From positions 1 to 64,000 of the forward strand of contig JADJPT010000004.1 in assembly GCA_016713125.1 (NCBI GenBank): a stretch of DNA of 64,000 nucleotides. Direction: 5' to 3'. The notes beneath the pieces are model-generated. The model did not search any database. It worked only from the letters and a program-made list of their open reading frames with translations, and was not told the origin of the DNA. Below, in pieces: positions 7,932 through 18,140 of the stretch; position 1 is the stretch's first letter; every line of letters begins with the position of its first letter. The stretch comes from Betaproteobacteria bacterium. GTDB lineage: Bacteria > Pseudomonadota > Gammaproteobacteria > Burkholderiales > SG8-39. The translations under genes were made by a program, and so were the position numbers.

Positions 7932-10929
7932 ATGCCGCCCGCAATGAGCGCCGTCCCGGTTCAACCTTCCGCTTCGCCCGTCTCCCCCGACGTGCACGCC
8001 CTGGCCGCAGCCCTGGCCGGCGCGCTCGAGGGCGAGGTGCGCTTCGATGCCGGCAGCCGCGCGGTGTATTCGTCAGACGCCTCCAATTACCGCCAGATTC
8101 CGATCGGCGTGGTGCTGCCGAAATCTGCCGAGGACATCGAGGCCGCGGTGCGCCTGTGCCGCGAGCACGGCGTGCCGCTGCTGCCGCGCGGCGGCGGCAC
8201 CTCGCAGAACGGCCAGTGCGTGAACGTGGCCGTGGTGCTGGACTGCTCGCGCCACATGAACCGGGTGCTGGCCGTCGACGCCGAGGGGCGTACCGCGCTG
8301 GTGCAGCCCGGCACGGTTTGCGACGCGCTCAAGGGCGAGGCCGAGAAGCAGGGCCTGACCTTCGGCCCGGACCCGGCCACCCACAGCCGCTGCACGCTGG
8401 GCGGCATGATCGGCAACAACTCCTGCGGCGCGCATTCGGTGATGGCCGGCAAGACCGTGGAGAACATCGAAGCGCTGGAGGTGCTGACCTACGACGGTGC
8501 GCGCTTCTGGGTCGGCCCGACTTCGGAGAGCGAACTCGAGGCCGTCATCGCGCGCGGCGGGCGCCAGGGCGAGATCTACGCTCGGCTGCGCGACCTGCGT
8601 GACCGCTACGCCGACCTGATCCGCGCGAAGTTTCCGAAGATCAAGCGCCGCGTCTCGGGTTACAACCTCGACCAGCTGCTGCCCGAGAACGGCTTCAACC
8701 TGGCGCGTGCGCTGGTGGGCTCGGAGGGCACCTGTGCCGTGACCCTGCAGGCCAGGACGCGGCTGGTGAAGAATCCGCCCGAGCGCGTGCTGCTGGTGCT
8801 GGGCTTTCCGGACATCTACGCCGCAGGCGACATCGTGCCGGTGGTGCTGCCGGCCGGGCCGATCGCCTGCGAGGGCCTCGACTACAAGATCATCGGCGGG
8901 CTGCGCGAGCGCGGCCTGAAGCTGGACGACATCGCGCTGTTGCCCGAGGGACAGGCCTGGCTGATGATCGAGTTCGGCGCCGACACGCGCGCAGACGCGG
9001 CCGGGCAGGCGCGCGCGCTGATGGCGGCGGTGCAGGGACGCGATCCGCGGCCCAGCGCGTTGCTGCTCGAGGACAAGCCGACCATACAGCGGCTGTGGAC
9101 CATACGCGAGACCGGCGCGTCAGCGGTGTCGCTGAACCGCGGCGCCGATTATGCGAGCCGCGGGCCCGACCCTGTGGTGGGCTGGGAGGACGCTGCCGTC
9201 GACCCGCTGCGCCTGGGTGATTACCTGCGCGAATTCCAGGCGCTGATCGACCGCTGCGGCTACCGCACTTCACTGTACGGGCACTTCGGCGACGGTTGCA
9301 TCCACGCCCGCATCAATTTCGAGCTGCGCACGCCCGAGGGCCTGGTGCAGTGGCGCGGCTTCCTGAAGGCCGCCGCGGAACTGGTGGTGAAGTACGGCGG
9401 CTCGCTGTCGGGCGAGCACGGCGACGGTCAGGCCAAGGCCGAGTTCCTGCCGGCCATGTACGGCGAGGAACTGATGGCCGCGTTCCGCGAGTTCAAGTCG
9501 ATCTGGGATCCGCTGAACCGCATGAACCCGGGCAAGCTGGTGAACGCCCTGGGCCCGGTGTACCGTGCCGACGAGAACCTGCGACTGGGGCCGTCCTACC
9601 GGCCGGTGACCCTCGCCACCCGCTTCGCCTTCAGGAGCGAGGTCGGCGACGGTTTCACGCGCGCCACCGAACACTGCATCGGCATGGGCAAGTGCCGCGC
9701 GCAATCCGGCGGCACCATGTGCCCGAGTTACCGCGCCACGGGCGAGGAGAAGTACTCGACGCGCGGGCGCGCGCGCCTGCTGTTCGAGATGCTGCAGGGT
9801 GAAGTGATCAGGATGGCTGGAACAGCAGCGAGGTCAGGGGAGGCGCTCGACTGGTGCCTGGCCTGCAAGGGTTGCAAAGAGCGATTGCCCGACGCATACG
9901 GACATGGCCACTTACAAGGCCGAGTTCCTTTCGCATTACCACGAGAAGCATGCGCGTCCGCGTCAGGCCTGGTCGATGGGTCGCATCGGCGACTGGGCGC
10001 CGCTGGCCGGCGCGTTTCCGCGTCTGTCGAATTTCGTCACGCAGTCGCCTGCGCTCGGCGCGCTGGTGAAGCGACTGGCCGGCATCGCCGGCAAGCGCGA
10101 GTTGCCGGCTTTCGCGGAGAGCAGTTTCCGCAGCCGGTTCGATGCCATGCAGCAGGGTCGGCGTGATCCGGCCGGCACGCAGGCGGTGCGCCGCGGCGAA
10201 CCCGTGATCCTGTGGGCCGATACCTTCAGCAACCACTTCCGTCCCGAGGCGGCGCTGGCCGCCGTGCAGGTGCTGGAGGCGGCGGGGTGCCGCGTGAGCC
10301 TGCCGCAGGCGCGCCTGTGCTGCGGCCGGCCGCTGTACGATTTCGGCCTGCTCGACCAGGCCAGGTCCGCATTGGGACGCATACTCGATGTGCTGGGTGC
10401 GCAGATCATGGCCGGTGTCCCGGTCATCGGGCTGGAGCCCTCCTGCGTGGCGGTGTTCCGCGACGAACTCGGCAAGCTGTTCCCGGACGACGAGCGCGCC
10501 GCCCGTCTGGCCGCGCAGACACATACTCTGGCCGAGTACCTGGACCGCAGCGGTTGGCTGCCTTCCGCGCCTGCGGACGGCAAGGTGCGCCGCGCCTTGC
10601 TGCACGGCCATTGCCACCAGAAAGCCCTGATGGGCATGCAGGCCGAGCTCAAGATGTTGAAGGCGGCCGGCTATGCAGTGGACGCCCCCGACGCAGGGTG
10701 CTGCGGCATGGCCGGTTCCTTCGGTTTCAAACCCGAGCACTACGAGGCTTCGCAGAAGATCGGAGAAATGGTGCTGCTGCCCAGCGTGCGCGCAGCGGCG
10801 GCGGATACCGTGATCGTCGCCAACGGTTTTTCCTGCCGCGAACAGATCGAACAGGGGGCTGGCAGGCGGACGCTGCATCTGGCCGAGGTCTTGGCGCGCG
10901 ATCTGCCGCTGCCTGCGGCCAGTCGCTGA
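7932..10929 (+). CDS. YdiJ-like FAD-linked oxidase fused to Fe-S and CCG domains, one frameshift
   Basis: About 999 residues, close to the length of E. coli YdiJ. The N-terminal half is a GlcD/VAO-type FAD domain (PRGGGTSQNGQ, GGMIGNNSCGAHS) with a linked cap domain (HFGDGCIHARINFEL, SGEHGDGQAKAEF). Next are two 4Fe-4S motifs, CIGMGKCRAQSGGTMCPSYR and CLACKGCKSDCPTHTD. Two CCG cysteine-rich domains follow (ARLCCGRPLYDFG, HGHCHQKALMGM, DAGCCGMAGSFGF). One frame change near 9880, inside the second Fe-S motif, is needed. The expected activity is oxidation of a 2-hydroxyacid with electrons passed to quinone. The start could be the ATG at 7932 or 7944. A TACAAT box overlaps the first, favouring 7944. 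Confidence 0.85.
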
Positions 10930-11695
10930 TGGCGGTCGTCCTGCGAGCCCTGATGTGTGCGCTGGCGATGGTCGCGGCCGTCGCGCCGGTGCGGGCGCAG
11001 GTTGCGGCCGGCGAAGTCGAGCTGCGACTGTTCGCGGCCATCGACGAAGGCAAGGAACTGGTGGCCGAAGGCATCCTGGCGCGTGAGCGCGTGAACCTGG
11101 ACGCACGCAATGCGGACGGCGAATCGCCGCTGCACCGAGCGGTCGAAAAGGGCATGCGTGAGCTCACGCGGGTGTTGATCAAGGCCGGTGCCGGGTTGCG
11201 CGCCCGATCGAAGAACGGCGAGACCCCGCTGCATTACGCCGTGCTGAATCCCGAGCCGGAGTACGCAGCCATGCTGCTCGGCGCGGGGGCCGATGTGCGC
11301 GCGCGCAACGACGACGGTGAAACCGCGCTGCATTGGGCCGCGCTGTCGGGCAATGCCGCGGTGGTGGCTCTGCTGCTGCAGCGCGGTGCGGATCCGAACC
11401 AGGCGGATATCGCCGGCAATGGCCCGCTGCACTCGGCTGCCGATTCGGGCAACCTCGAGCTGGTGCGCCTGCTGCTCGCGCGCGTGAAGGACGCCAAGGT
11501 CAGGAATCGCGAGGGGCGCAGCGCCGAGGACGTGGCGCGCGAGCGCGGGCATGCTTCCATCGCCAGGTTGCTGGCCGCGGGCGCGCTGCGCGGCGAACCG
11601 CCGGCGACGCCCGGCGCGTCTCCGGCACGCCGACGCCGGGCGGATCCAACTTCCGCACCATCGACATCGACGACCAGCCTAAGCAGCAGTTCTAG
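10929..11695 (+). CDS. exported ankyrin-repeat protein, C-terminal frameshift
   Basis: About 255 residues. An N-terminal signal peptide (MAVVLRALMCALAMVAAVAP, cleaved after VRAQ) leads into about five ankyrin repeats with typical DGESPLHRAVEKG, NGETPLHYAVLN and DGETALHWAALSGN units (residues 55-200). A frame change near 11620 gives the natural ending GGSNFRTIDIDDQPKQQF. The ATG shares one base with the stop of the oxidoreductase gene, so the two are co-transcribed. Periplasmic ankyrin proteins usually serve protein-protein contact. A link to the upstream oxidoreductase is only positional. The stop shares the palindrome CTAG with the stop of the converging radC. Confidence 0.78.
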
Positions 11696-12366
11696 AGCAA
11701 GCCTCGCTCGGCGAAGGAGAGGGTCGCGCGGCCCGCGACGATGAAATGGTCCAGCACCTTCACGTCGACCATGGCCAGGGCGTCCTTCAACTGGCGGGTC
11801 AGCAGTTCGTCGGCCTGGCTGGGCTCGGCGACGCCGGACGGGTGGTTGTGCGCGAAGATCACGGCGGCGGCGTTGGCACGCAGGGCGGCCTTCACCACCT
11901 CGCGAGGATAGACGCTGGTCTGGGTAAGGGTGCCGCGAAACAGCTCCTCGATGCACAACACGCGATGCTGGGCGTCCAGGAACAGCACCACGAAGACCTC
12001 GTGTTCCCGGGCGGAGAGCCCCAGGCGCAGGTAGTCGCGCACGGATTGCGGCGAAGTCAGCGCGCTGCTGGTGCGCAGGTCCTCGGCCAGGGCGCGGCGG
12101 GCGATTTCGAGGACGGCGGCCAGTTGCGCTCGCTTGGCTTCGCCCAGCCCCTTCACTCCGGCGAGGGCGCGAACGTCGGCGGCCAGCAATCCGGCCAGTC
12201 CGCCGAAGCGCGCGATGAGTTCGCGACCCAGTTCGACCGCGCTCTTGCCTGCGATACCCGTGCGCAGGAACAGCGCGACCAGCTCCGCGTCGCTCAGGCC
12301 GGCCGCGCCGAGCGCAAGCAAGCGCTCGCGCGGTCGCTCGGCGGCGGGCCAATGCGAAATCGCCAT
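11692..12366 (-). CDS. radC: RadC family JAB1/MPN-domain protein
   Basis: A 224-residue protein of normal RadC length. An N-terminal helix-hairpin-helix part (GLSDAELVALFLRTGIAGKS, GVKGLGEAKRAQL) precedes the JAB/MPN metal-binding domain. The JAMM-like ligands are visible in VIFAHNHPSGVAEPSQAD and the preceding EVFVVLFLD. Despite the name, a DNA-repair role is not established for this family, and many members are linked to DNA processing. It is transcribed divergently from coaBC with 56 bases between the starts, and converges on the ankyrin gene with a four-base overlap. Confidence 0.93.
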   Translation of the reverse strand: MAISHWPAAERPRERLLALGAAGLSDAELVALFLRTGIAGKSAVELGRELIARFGGLAGLLAADVRALAGVKGLGEAKRAQLAAVLEIARRALAEDLRTSSALTSPQSVRDYLRLGLSAREHEVFVVLFLDAQHRVLCIEELFRGTLTQTSVYPREVVKAALRANAAAVIFAHNHPSGVAEPSQADELLTRQLKDALAMVDVKVLDHFIVAGRATLSFAERGLL

Positions 12367-12422
12367 GCCCAGGCCTTTCCCGTAGAATCCCCTTCCGATT
12401 CAACGCGCGTGGCGCTCGCCAG

Positions 12423-14075
12423 ATGACATCGATCGCAGGCAAACGCATCCTCCTCGGATTGACCGGCGGCATCGCGGCCTACAAGTCGGCCGAGCTCGCG
12501 CGCCTGCTGATCAAGTCCGGCTGTGACCTGCGCGTCGTCATGACCGCGTCGGCGACGCGCTTCATCACGCCGGTGACCATGCAGGCGCTTTCGGGCAAGC
12601 CCGTGCACACCGATCTGTGGGACGCCAGCATCCCGGACAACATGGGCCATATCGAGTTGTCGCGCGATCGCGAGCTGCTGGTGATCGCGCCGGCCTCGGC
12701 CGATTTCCTGGCCAAGGTCGCGCACGGCCTGGCCGACGACCTGCTGTCCACCCTGTGCCTGGCGCGTGACTGTCCGCTGATGGTCGCGCCGGCCATGAAC
12801 CGGCAGATGTGGGACAACCCGGCGACGCGCAGGAACGCCCGGCAGCTTGCAGCCGACGGCGTGCTGTTCGCGGGGCCGGCGGCCGGGGAGCAGGCCTGCG
12901 GGGAGACGGGCATGGGACGCATGCTGGAGGCCGAGGCGATCTTCGAGGAGATCGAGGCGTTCTTCCAGCCCAAGCTGCTCGCCGGCAAGCGCGTGCTGAT
13001 CACAGCGGGACCTACGGTGGAGCCGATCGATCCGGTGCGCGCCATCACCAATGCCAGTTCGGGAAAGATGGGCTACGCGGTCGCCAAGGCGGCGCGTGAA
13101 GCGGGCGCGAGCGTGACACTGGTCAGCGGCCCCACCGCGCTGGCCACCCCGGCCGGGGTGGCGCGTGTGGACGTGAAATCCGCTGCGCAAATGTTCTCCG
13201 CCGTCAAGCGCGAAGTCGGCGCAGCCGACATCTTCATCTCCGTGGCAGCGGTCGCCGACTACCGTGCGGCGAACCCCGCGGGGCAGAAGATCAAGAAGGG
13301 TGCGAAGAAGGGCATGACGGTGGAATTGGTGGAGAACCCGGACATCCTGGCGCATGTCGCGGGACTGACGAAACCGCCGTTCTGCGTGGGTTTCGCCGCC
13401 GAGAGCGAGAAGCTCCTGGTGCATGCACGCGAGAAGCGCGCCAGGAAGAAGATTCCGCTGCTGGCGGCGAATCTGGCGCAGGAGGCGCTCGGTGCCGACG
13501 AGAACGCCATTACGCTGTTCGATGACGCCGGCGAGCATGCGCTTGGTCGCGGAGCGAAAATCGAACTGGCACGCCGGCTGGTGGCGCATGTCGCCGGCAT
13601 GCTGGGCAAAACGCAGGCGCTGAGGATGCGCCGCCTGGACGTACGCGTGCTGGACGCGCGCCTGCAGGGCAATCTGCCGCAGTACGGCACGCCGGGCGCG
13701 GCCGGCCTGGATCTGCGTGCCTGCCTGGATGCGCCACTGGAACTTCGTCCCGGAGACAGCCAGCTCGTGCCTTCGGGCATCGCCATCCATATCGGCGACC
13801 CGGGCTACGCCGCCATCGTGCTGCCGCGTTCCGGCCTGGGCGCCAAGCACGGCATCGTGCTGGGCAACCTGGTCGGCTTGATCGATTCGGATTACCAGGG
13901 CCAGATCTTCGTCTCGGTCTGGAACCGCGGTCAGGCTGCGTTCACGATCAATCCGCTGGAGCGCATCGCACAGCTCGTCGTGGTGCCGGTCGCGCAGGTC
14001 GAGTGGAACGTGGTTGAAGCCTTCGAAGCCTCCACCCGGGGCGCCGGTGGCTTCGGCAGCACCGGCAAGGCCTGA
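12423..14075 (+). CDS. coaBC: CoaBC reading in frame into Dut (550 codons)
   Basis: Residues 1-190 are the flavin-dependent phosphopantothenoylcysteine decarboxylase CoaC (GLTGGIAAYKSAELARLL, the active-site histidine in NMGHIELS, and PAMNRQMWDNPA). Residues 190-400 are the phosphopantothenate-cysteine ligase CoaB (LITAGPTVEPIDPVRAITN, SVAAVADYRA, NPDILA). Both act in coenzyme A synthesis. The frame then runs without a stop through TQALRM into a complete dUTPase. A single base fewer between about 13609 and 13620 would end CoaBC as GKRRR with a TGA at 13621 and leave dut with its own ATG at 13626. This is the normal arrangement, so the fusion may be a sequence error. A TAGAAT box lies at 12383-12388. 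Confidence 0.9.
   Translation: MTSIAGKRILLGLTGGIAAYKSAELARLLIKSGCDLRVVMTASATRFITPVTMQALSGKPVHTDLWDASIPDNMGHIELSRDRELLVIAPASADFLAKVAHGLADDLLSTLCLARDCPLMVAPAMNRQMWDNPATRRNARQLAADGVLFAGPAAGEQACGETGMGRMLEAEAIFEEIEAFFQPKLLAGKRVLITAGPTVEPIDPVRAITNASSGKMGYAVAKAAREAGASVTLVSGPTALATPAGVARVDVKSAAQMFSAVKREVGAADIFISVAAVADYRAANPAGQKIKKGAKKGMTVELVENPDILAHVAGLTKPPFCVGFAAESEKLLVHAREKRARKKIPLLAANLAQEALGADENAITLFDDAGEHALGRGAKIELARRLVAHVAGMLGKTQALRMRRLDVRVLDARLQGNLPQYGTPGAAGLDLRACLDAPLELRPGDSQLVPSGIAIHIGDPGYAAIVLPRSGLGAKHGIVLGNLVGLIDSDYQGQIFVSVWNRGQAAFTINPLERIAQLVVVPVAQVEWNVVEAFEASTRGAGGFGSTGKA
13626..14075 (+). CDS. dut: dUTP diphosphatase (separate gene or C-terminal domain of the fused frame)
   Basis: From the ATG at 13626 the frame encodes 149 residues, the normal length of trimeric bacterial dUTPase. 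All five family motifs are visible: AGLDLRACL, PRSGLGAKHG, GNLVGLIDSDYQG, INPLERIAQLVVVP and the glycine-rich C-terminal arm STRGAGGFGSTGKA. The enzyme hydrolyses dUTP to dUMP and pyrophosphate, keeping uracil out of DNA and supplying dTMP synthesis. It is listed separately because coaBC and dut are normally adjacent distinct genes. Confidence 0.93.
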   Translation: MRRLDVRVLDARLQGNLPQYGTPGAAGLDLRACLDAPLELRPGDSQLVPSGIAIHIGDPGYAAIVLPRSGLGAKHGIVLGNLVGLIDSDYQGQIFVSVWNRGQAAFTINPLERIAQLVVVPVAQVEWNVVEAFEASTRGAGGFGSTGKA

Positions 14076-14078
14076 AAA

Positions 14079-14109
14079 GACAGAGCCCCTGCATGAGGGG
14101 CTCTGTCTG
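14079..14109. terminator. intrinsic terminator between dut and fccB
   Basis: AGACAGAGCCCC pairs with GGGGCTCTGTCT across a short loop. On the minus strand the stem is followed by TTTTC, so it ends the fccA-fccB transcript best. It also lies directly behind dut on the plus strand. Confidence 0.75.
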
Positions 14110-14115
14110 ATTCGG

Positions 14116-15397
14116 CTAGCCTAGCGCGTCTGCCCAGATGTTCTTGGCCCAGGCGTCGGCATAGCCCTTCTCCAGGGCATTGCGCCCGCTGGATACGCCG
14201 CCAGCACCAGCGACCGGAACCAGCGTCTTCTTGCCGGCATCGTAGCGGTGCACCGAGTTGACGTGCATGGCTTCGGTGTCGCTGACGTAGCTGTAGCAGG
14301 TGTTGGAGATCACGGGTTGCGGGTTGGGCGCTTCGCCCAGGTAGTGCGCGAGTATCGCGGCCGCGGCGATCTTGGCATGGTTGTTGGCCATGCTTCCCGA
14401 TTTCGGCATGGCGGGGGCCGAAAGGGTGGCATCGCCGAGCACGTGTATGCCCGGCGCGACCGTGGACTCCATGGTCAGCCAGTTGACATCGCACCAGCGG
14501 TTGTTGTGCGTGATCAGCTTGGCCTGGACGGCGATGTCTCCGGCGCGCATGGGCGGCAGGATGTTCAGCACATCACCCTTGAAGCTGTCGAAGTCGGTTT
14601 TGACCGTGCCGGCCCTGGCGTTGACTTCCTTGATCTCCTGGTTCGGCGTGTACTGGATGATGCCCTTGTACAAGTCGTTCCAGGCCGCCAGGAACAGGCC
14701 TTTCTTGGAGACGATGTCCTCGTTGCCGTCCAGCACGAGAACCTTGGACTTGGGCTTGGCCTTCTTGAAGTAGCTGGCAACCTGACAGGCGCGCTCGTGG
14801 GTCCGGCGGGCAGCGGTAGGGCGCCTTGGGGATCGCGAGCACATAGACGCCGCCATCGCGCATGGCCTCGAGCTGGGCGCGCAGGGCGACGGTCTCTGGA
14901 CCGGCCTTCCATGCATGCAGCACGGTCTTCTGCGCGGCAGCGTCGTAGCCGGCGATCTGGTTGTGCATGAGGTCGACGCCGGGGGAGACAATCAGGCGGT
15001 CGTATTTCAGGTTGGCGATCTTCTTCAGCGAGATCTGCTTCTTGGCCGCGTCCACGCCGATGACTTCGTCGTGCAGGACCACGACACCCAGGTCGCGCAG
15101 CCTGCCGTATCCCATGGTCACGTCTTCGATCTTGCGCGAACCTCCGAGCACCAGGTTCGACAGGGGGCAGGAGACGAACTGTGTGTTGCGTTCGATCAGG
15201 AAAACCTCGATGGCGCCGCCGCCCCACATGCGGAGGTAGCGCGCTGCGGTTGCGCCGCCGTAGCCTCCACCGATCACGATGACGCGGGCGAGGGGCTTCT
15301 TCGCCTCGGGCGTGCTCGCGCAGCCGGAAAGGACGGCACCCGCGGCACCAGCGCCGGCGAGCTTGATGAAATCACGCCTGTTGAATGACTTGTTCAT
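14116..15397 (-). CDS. fccB: flavocytochrome c sulfide dehydrogenase flavoprotein subunit, one frameshift
   Basis: About 426 residues. A twin-arginine leader (NRRDFIKLAGAGAAGAVLSG) sends it to the periplasm. The FAD dinucleotide fold RVIVIGGGYGGATAARYL follows at about residue 38. The active-site cysteine region FVSCPLSNLVLGG and the C-terminal VLGDATLSAPAMPKSGSMAN match FccB/SoxF, which oxidise sulfide to sulfur or polysulfide. One frame change near 14800 is needed, after APYRCPP. The monohaem cytochrome gene lies just upstream on the same strand, completing an FccAB or SoxEF pair. Sulfide detoxification or sulfur oxidation is therefore likely. Confidence 0.87.
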
Positions 15398-15408
15398 TCC
15401 GGGTCTCC

Positions 15409-15714
15409 CTATTTCGCTTTCTGTGCGGCAAAAAAGGCCGCGAGCGCTTCGATCTGGGGCTCGGTATAGCCCTTGGCGATCTGATGCATGATCGTGGCCG
15501 GCCGTTTGCCGTCGCGGAAGTCCCGCAATTGCTGGACCATGTAGTCCTTGTGCTGGCCTGCCAGATTAGGCAGGCCGCCAGCGTTGACGCCGTTGGTGCC
15601 GTGGCAGATTGCGCAGGCAGCCGCAAGGTTGCGGCCGAGGTTGGGGTCGGCCGGCTGGCCGAATGCCGTGCCGGCGACTGTGAGCAGCGCGGCTGCGAGT
15701 ATCGATCGTTTCAT
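15409..15714 (-). CDS. fccA: monohaem cytochrome c subunit of sulfide dehydrogenase
   Basis: A 101-residue secreted protein. It has the signal peptide MKRSILAAALLTVAGTAFG, one haem motif CAICH (about residues 34-38), and a distal methionine in ATIMHQIAKGY (about 77-87). The start at 15714 is chosen because it opens the signal peptide. The frame upstream has no such feature. It precedes fccB by 11 bases, so the two are one operon, and it should accept electrons from the FccB flavin. Length matches class I SoxE/FccA-type monohaem cytochromes. Confidence 0.85.
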   Translation of the reverse strand: MKRSILAAALLTVAGTAFGQPADPNLGRNLAAACAICHGTNGVNAGGLPNLAGQHKDYMVQQLRDFRDGKRPATIMHQIAKGYTEPQIEALAAFFAAQKAK

Positions 15715-15839
15715 GGGGGGCTGTCTCCGGTGAGCTGGCCGGGTCTTTGCCCGGGGTCGGCCAGTTTCCAATGGCGAAGAGAGCGCTGTCAAGGCGCGTT
15801 GCGACATGGGCAAATTGCGCTGCCGGAACGGTCAGGGCG

Positions 15840-15867
15840 AAAAAAAACCGCGCTGCGGCGCGGTTTT
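15840..15867 (-). terminator. intrinsic terminator of clpS-clpA
   Basis: A 10-bp stem AAAACCGCGC / GCGCGGTTTT with a four-base loop is followed on the minus strand by an eight-base U-run. It lies exactly where a ClpA of normal length would end. Confidence 0.85.
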
Positions 15868-15868
15868 C

Positions 15869-18140
15869 CTGAAGCAGGCGACGCTCGGAGACCGCGGCCG
15901 CCTCTTCCTCGAAACGCAGCACGATGTTCTCGCTGTCGCCAACGTCGATGGTGACCTTGCCTCCGCTGGCCAGCTTGCCGAACAGCAGTTCGTCGGCCAG
16001 CGCGCGGCGGATGGAGTCCTGGATCAGGCGCGCCATCGGGCGGGCGCCCATCAGCGGATCGAAGCCCTTCCTGCCGAGGAAGGCCTTGAGCTTGGGCGTG
16101 AAGCTTGCCTCGACCTTCTTCTCCTGCAGCTGTTCCTCGAGCTGCATGAGGAACTTGTCGACTACGCGCAGGATGATGGCCTCGTCGAGGGCGTGGAACG
16201 AGATGGTCGCATCCAGGCGGTTGCGGAATTCCGGCGTGAACAGGCGCTTGATGGCCTCCATCTCGTCGCCCGACTCCTTGCTGCTCGTGAAACCCATGAC
16301 GTTCTTCGACAGCGCTTCCGCACCGGCGTTGGTGGTCATGACGATGACGACATTGCGGAAGTCGGCCTTGCGCCCGTTGTTGTCGGTCAGCGTGCCGTGG
16401 TCCATCACCTGCAGCAGGATGTTGTAGATGTCCGGGTGGGCCTTCTCGATCTCGTCGAGCAGCAGAACCGAGTACGGCTTCTTGGTGATCTGCTCGGTCA
16501 GCAGTCCGCCCTGCTCGAAACCGACATAGCCGGGCGGGGCGCCGATCAGGCGAGACACGGCGTGACGCTCCATGTACTCCGACATGTCGAAGCGGATCAG
16601 TTCGATGCCCATGCAATAGGCGAGCTGGCGAGCGACTTCCGTCTTGCCGACACCGGTCGGTCCGGAGAACAGGAAGCAGCCGATAGGCTTAACCGGGTTG
16701 CCCAGGCCGGGCGCGCCATCCTGATCGCCGGGCCAGCGCCTCGATCGCCTTGTCCTGGCCGAACACCGTCGCCTTGAGGTCGCGCTCCAGGTCTCCGGGG
16801 CGCTGCGGTCGTCGAGGAGACCGAGCGCGGCGGGATGCGAGGCGATCTTAGCGATGATGTCCTCGATCTCTGCCTTGCCGATGACCTTCTTCTGCTTGGA
16901 CTTGGGCTGTATGCGTTGCGCAGCACCGGCCTCGTCGATCACGTCAATCGCCTTGTCGGGAAGATGGCGGTCATTGATGTGGCGCGCGGAGAGTTCTGCG
17001 GCAGTGGTCAGCGCATTGGCGGTGCTACTTGACCCCGTGATGGGCCTCAAAGCGGGTCTTGAGGCCCTTGAGGATCTCCACGGTTTCCTCGATCGAGGGC
17101 TCGTTGACATCGATCTTCTGGAAGCGGCGGGAAAGCGCGTGATCCTTCTCGAACACACCCCGATACTCCGTGTAGGTGGTCGCGCCTATGCACTTGAGCT
17201 GGCCGTTGGAGAGCATGGGCTTGAGCAGATTGGAGGCATCCAGCGTGCCTCCGGAGGCCGCGCCCGCGCCGATCACGGTGTGGATTTCGTCGATGAAAAG
17301 GATCGCGTGAGGATTGTCGACCAGTTGCTTGAGCACCGCCTTGAGCCGCTGCTCGAAGTCGCCACGGTACTTGGTGCCGGCCAGAAGCGCGCCCATGTCA
17401 AGCGAATAGACGGTGGCCTTCTCCAGCAATTCGGGGATGTTGCCCTCGACGATACGCCGCGCCAGGCCCTCGGCAATCGCGGTCTTTCCCACGCCCGCCT
17501 CGCCGACCAGCAGAGGATTGTTCTTGCGCCGGCGGCACAGGGTCTGGATCACCCGCTCGAGTTCCTTGTCCCGGCCGATCAGCGGATCGACCTTCCCGGC
17601 AAGGGCGTGTGCATTCAGGTTCTGCGTGTAGTTGTCGAGCGGGCTGTTCGCCGCTTCCGCCTGACCCTCCTGCTCGCTCTCCTGTTCGGGCTTGGCCGAG
17701 GCGGGCTGGGGAGTCTTGGTGATGCCGTGCGAAATGTAATTGACCACGTCGAGCCGGGTCGCCCCCTGCTGCAGGAAGTAGACCGCGTGCGAGTCCTTCT
17801 CGCCGAAGATGGCGACCAGCACGTTCGCGCCCGTGACCTCTTTCTTGCCGGAGGATTGCACGTGCAGGATGGCACGCTGGATGACGCGCTGGAAGCCGAG
17901 CGTCGGCTGCGTGTCGACTTCCCGGTCGGCGGCGATCTTCGGCGTCTGCTCCGTGATGTGCTGCGAAAGCTGCTTGCGCAGTTCATCCAGATTGGCTCCG
18001 CAGGCGCGCAGAACCTCGGCAGCCGTGGGATTGTCGAGCAGCGCGAGCAGGAGGTGTTCGACGGTGATGAACTCGTGGCGCTTCTGACGCGCCTCGACGA
18101 ACGCCATGTGGAGGCTTACTTCGAGTTCCTGGGCAATCAT
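15869..18140 (-). CDS. clpA: ATP-dependent Clp protease ATP-binding subunit ClpA, several frameshifts
   Basis: This is the AAA+ unfoldase that feeds ClpP. It has the N-domain (EFITVEHLLLALLD), first ATPase module (Walker A GEAGVGKT, Walker B ILFIDEIHT) and second module (GPTGVGKT, LLLDEIEKAHPDIYNILLQ). Its extent of about 757 codons matches E. coli ClpA (758). The frame changes near 17030 and at least twice between 16720 and 16810. No stop occurs before the terminator hairpin, and the frame stays open to 15566 through the cytochrome gene, so a stop codon has probably been lost to an error near 15870-15890. The start at 18140 abuts the clpS stop, as is usual. Confidence 0.9.
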
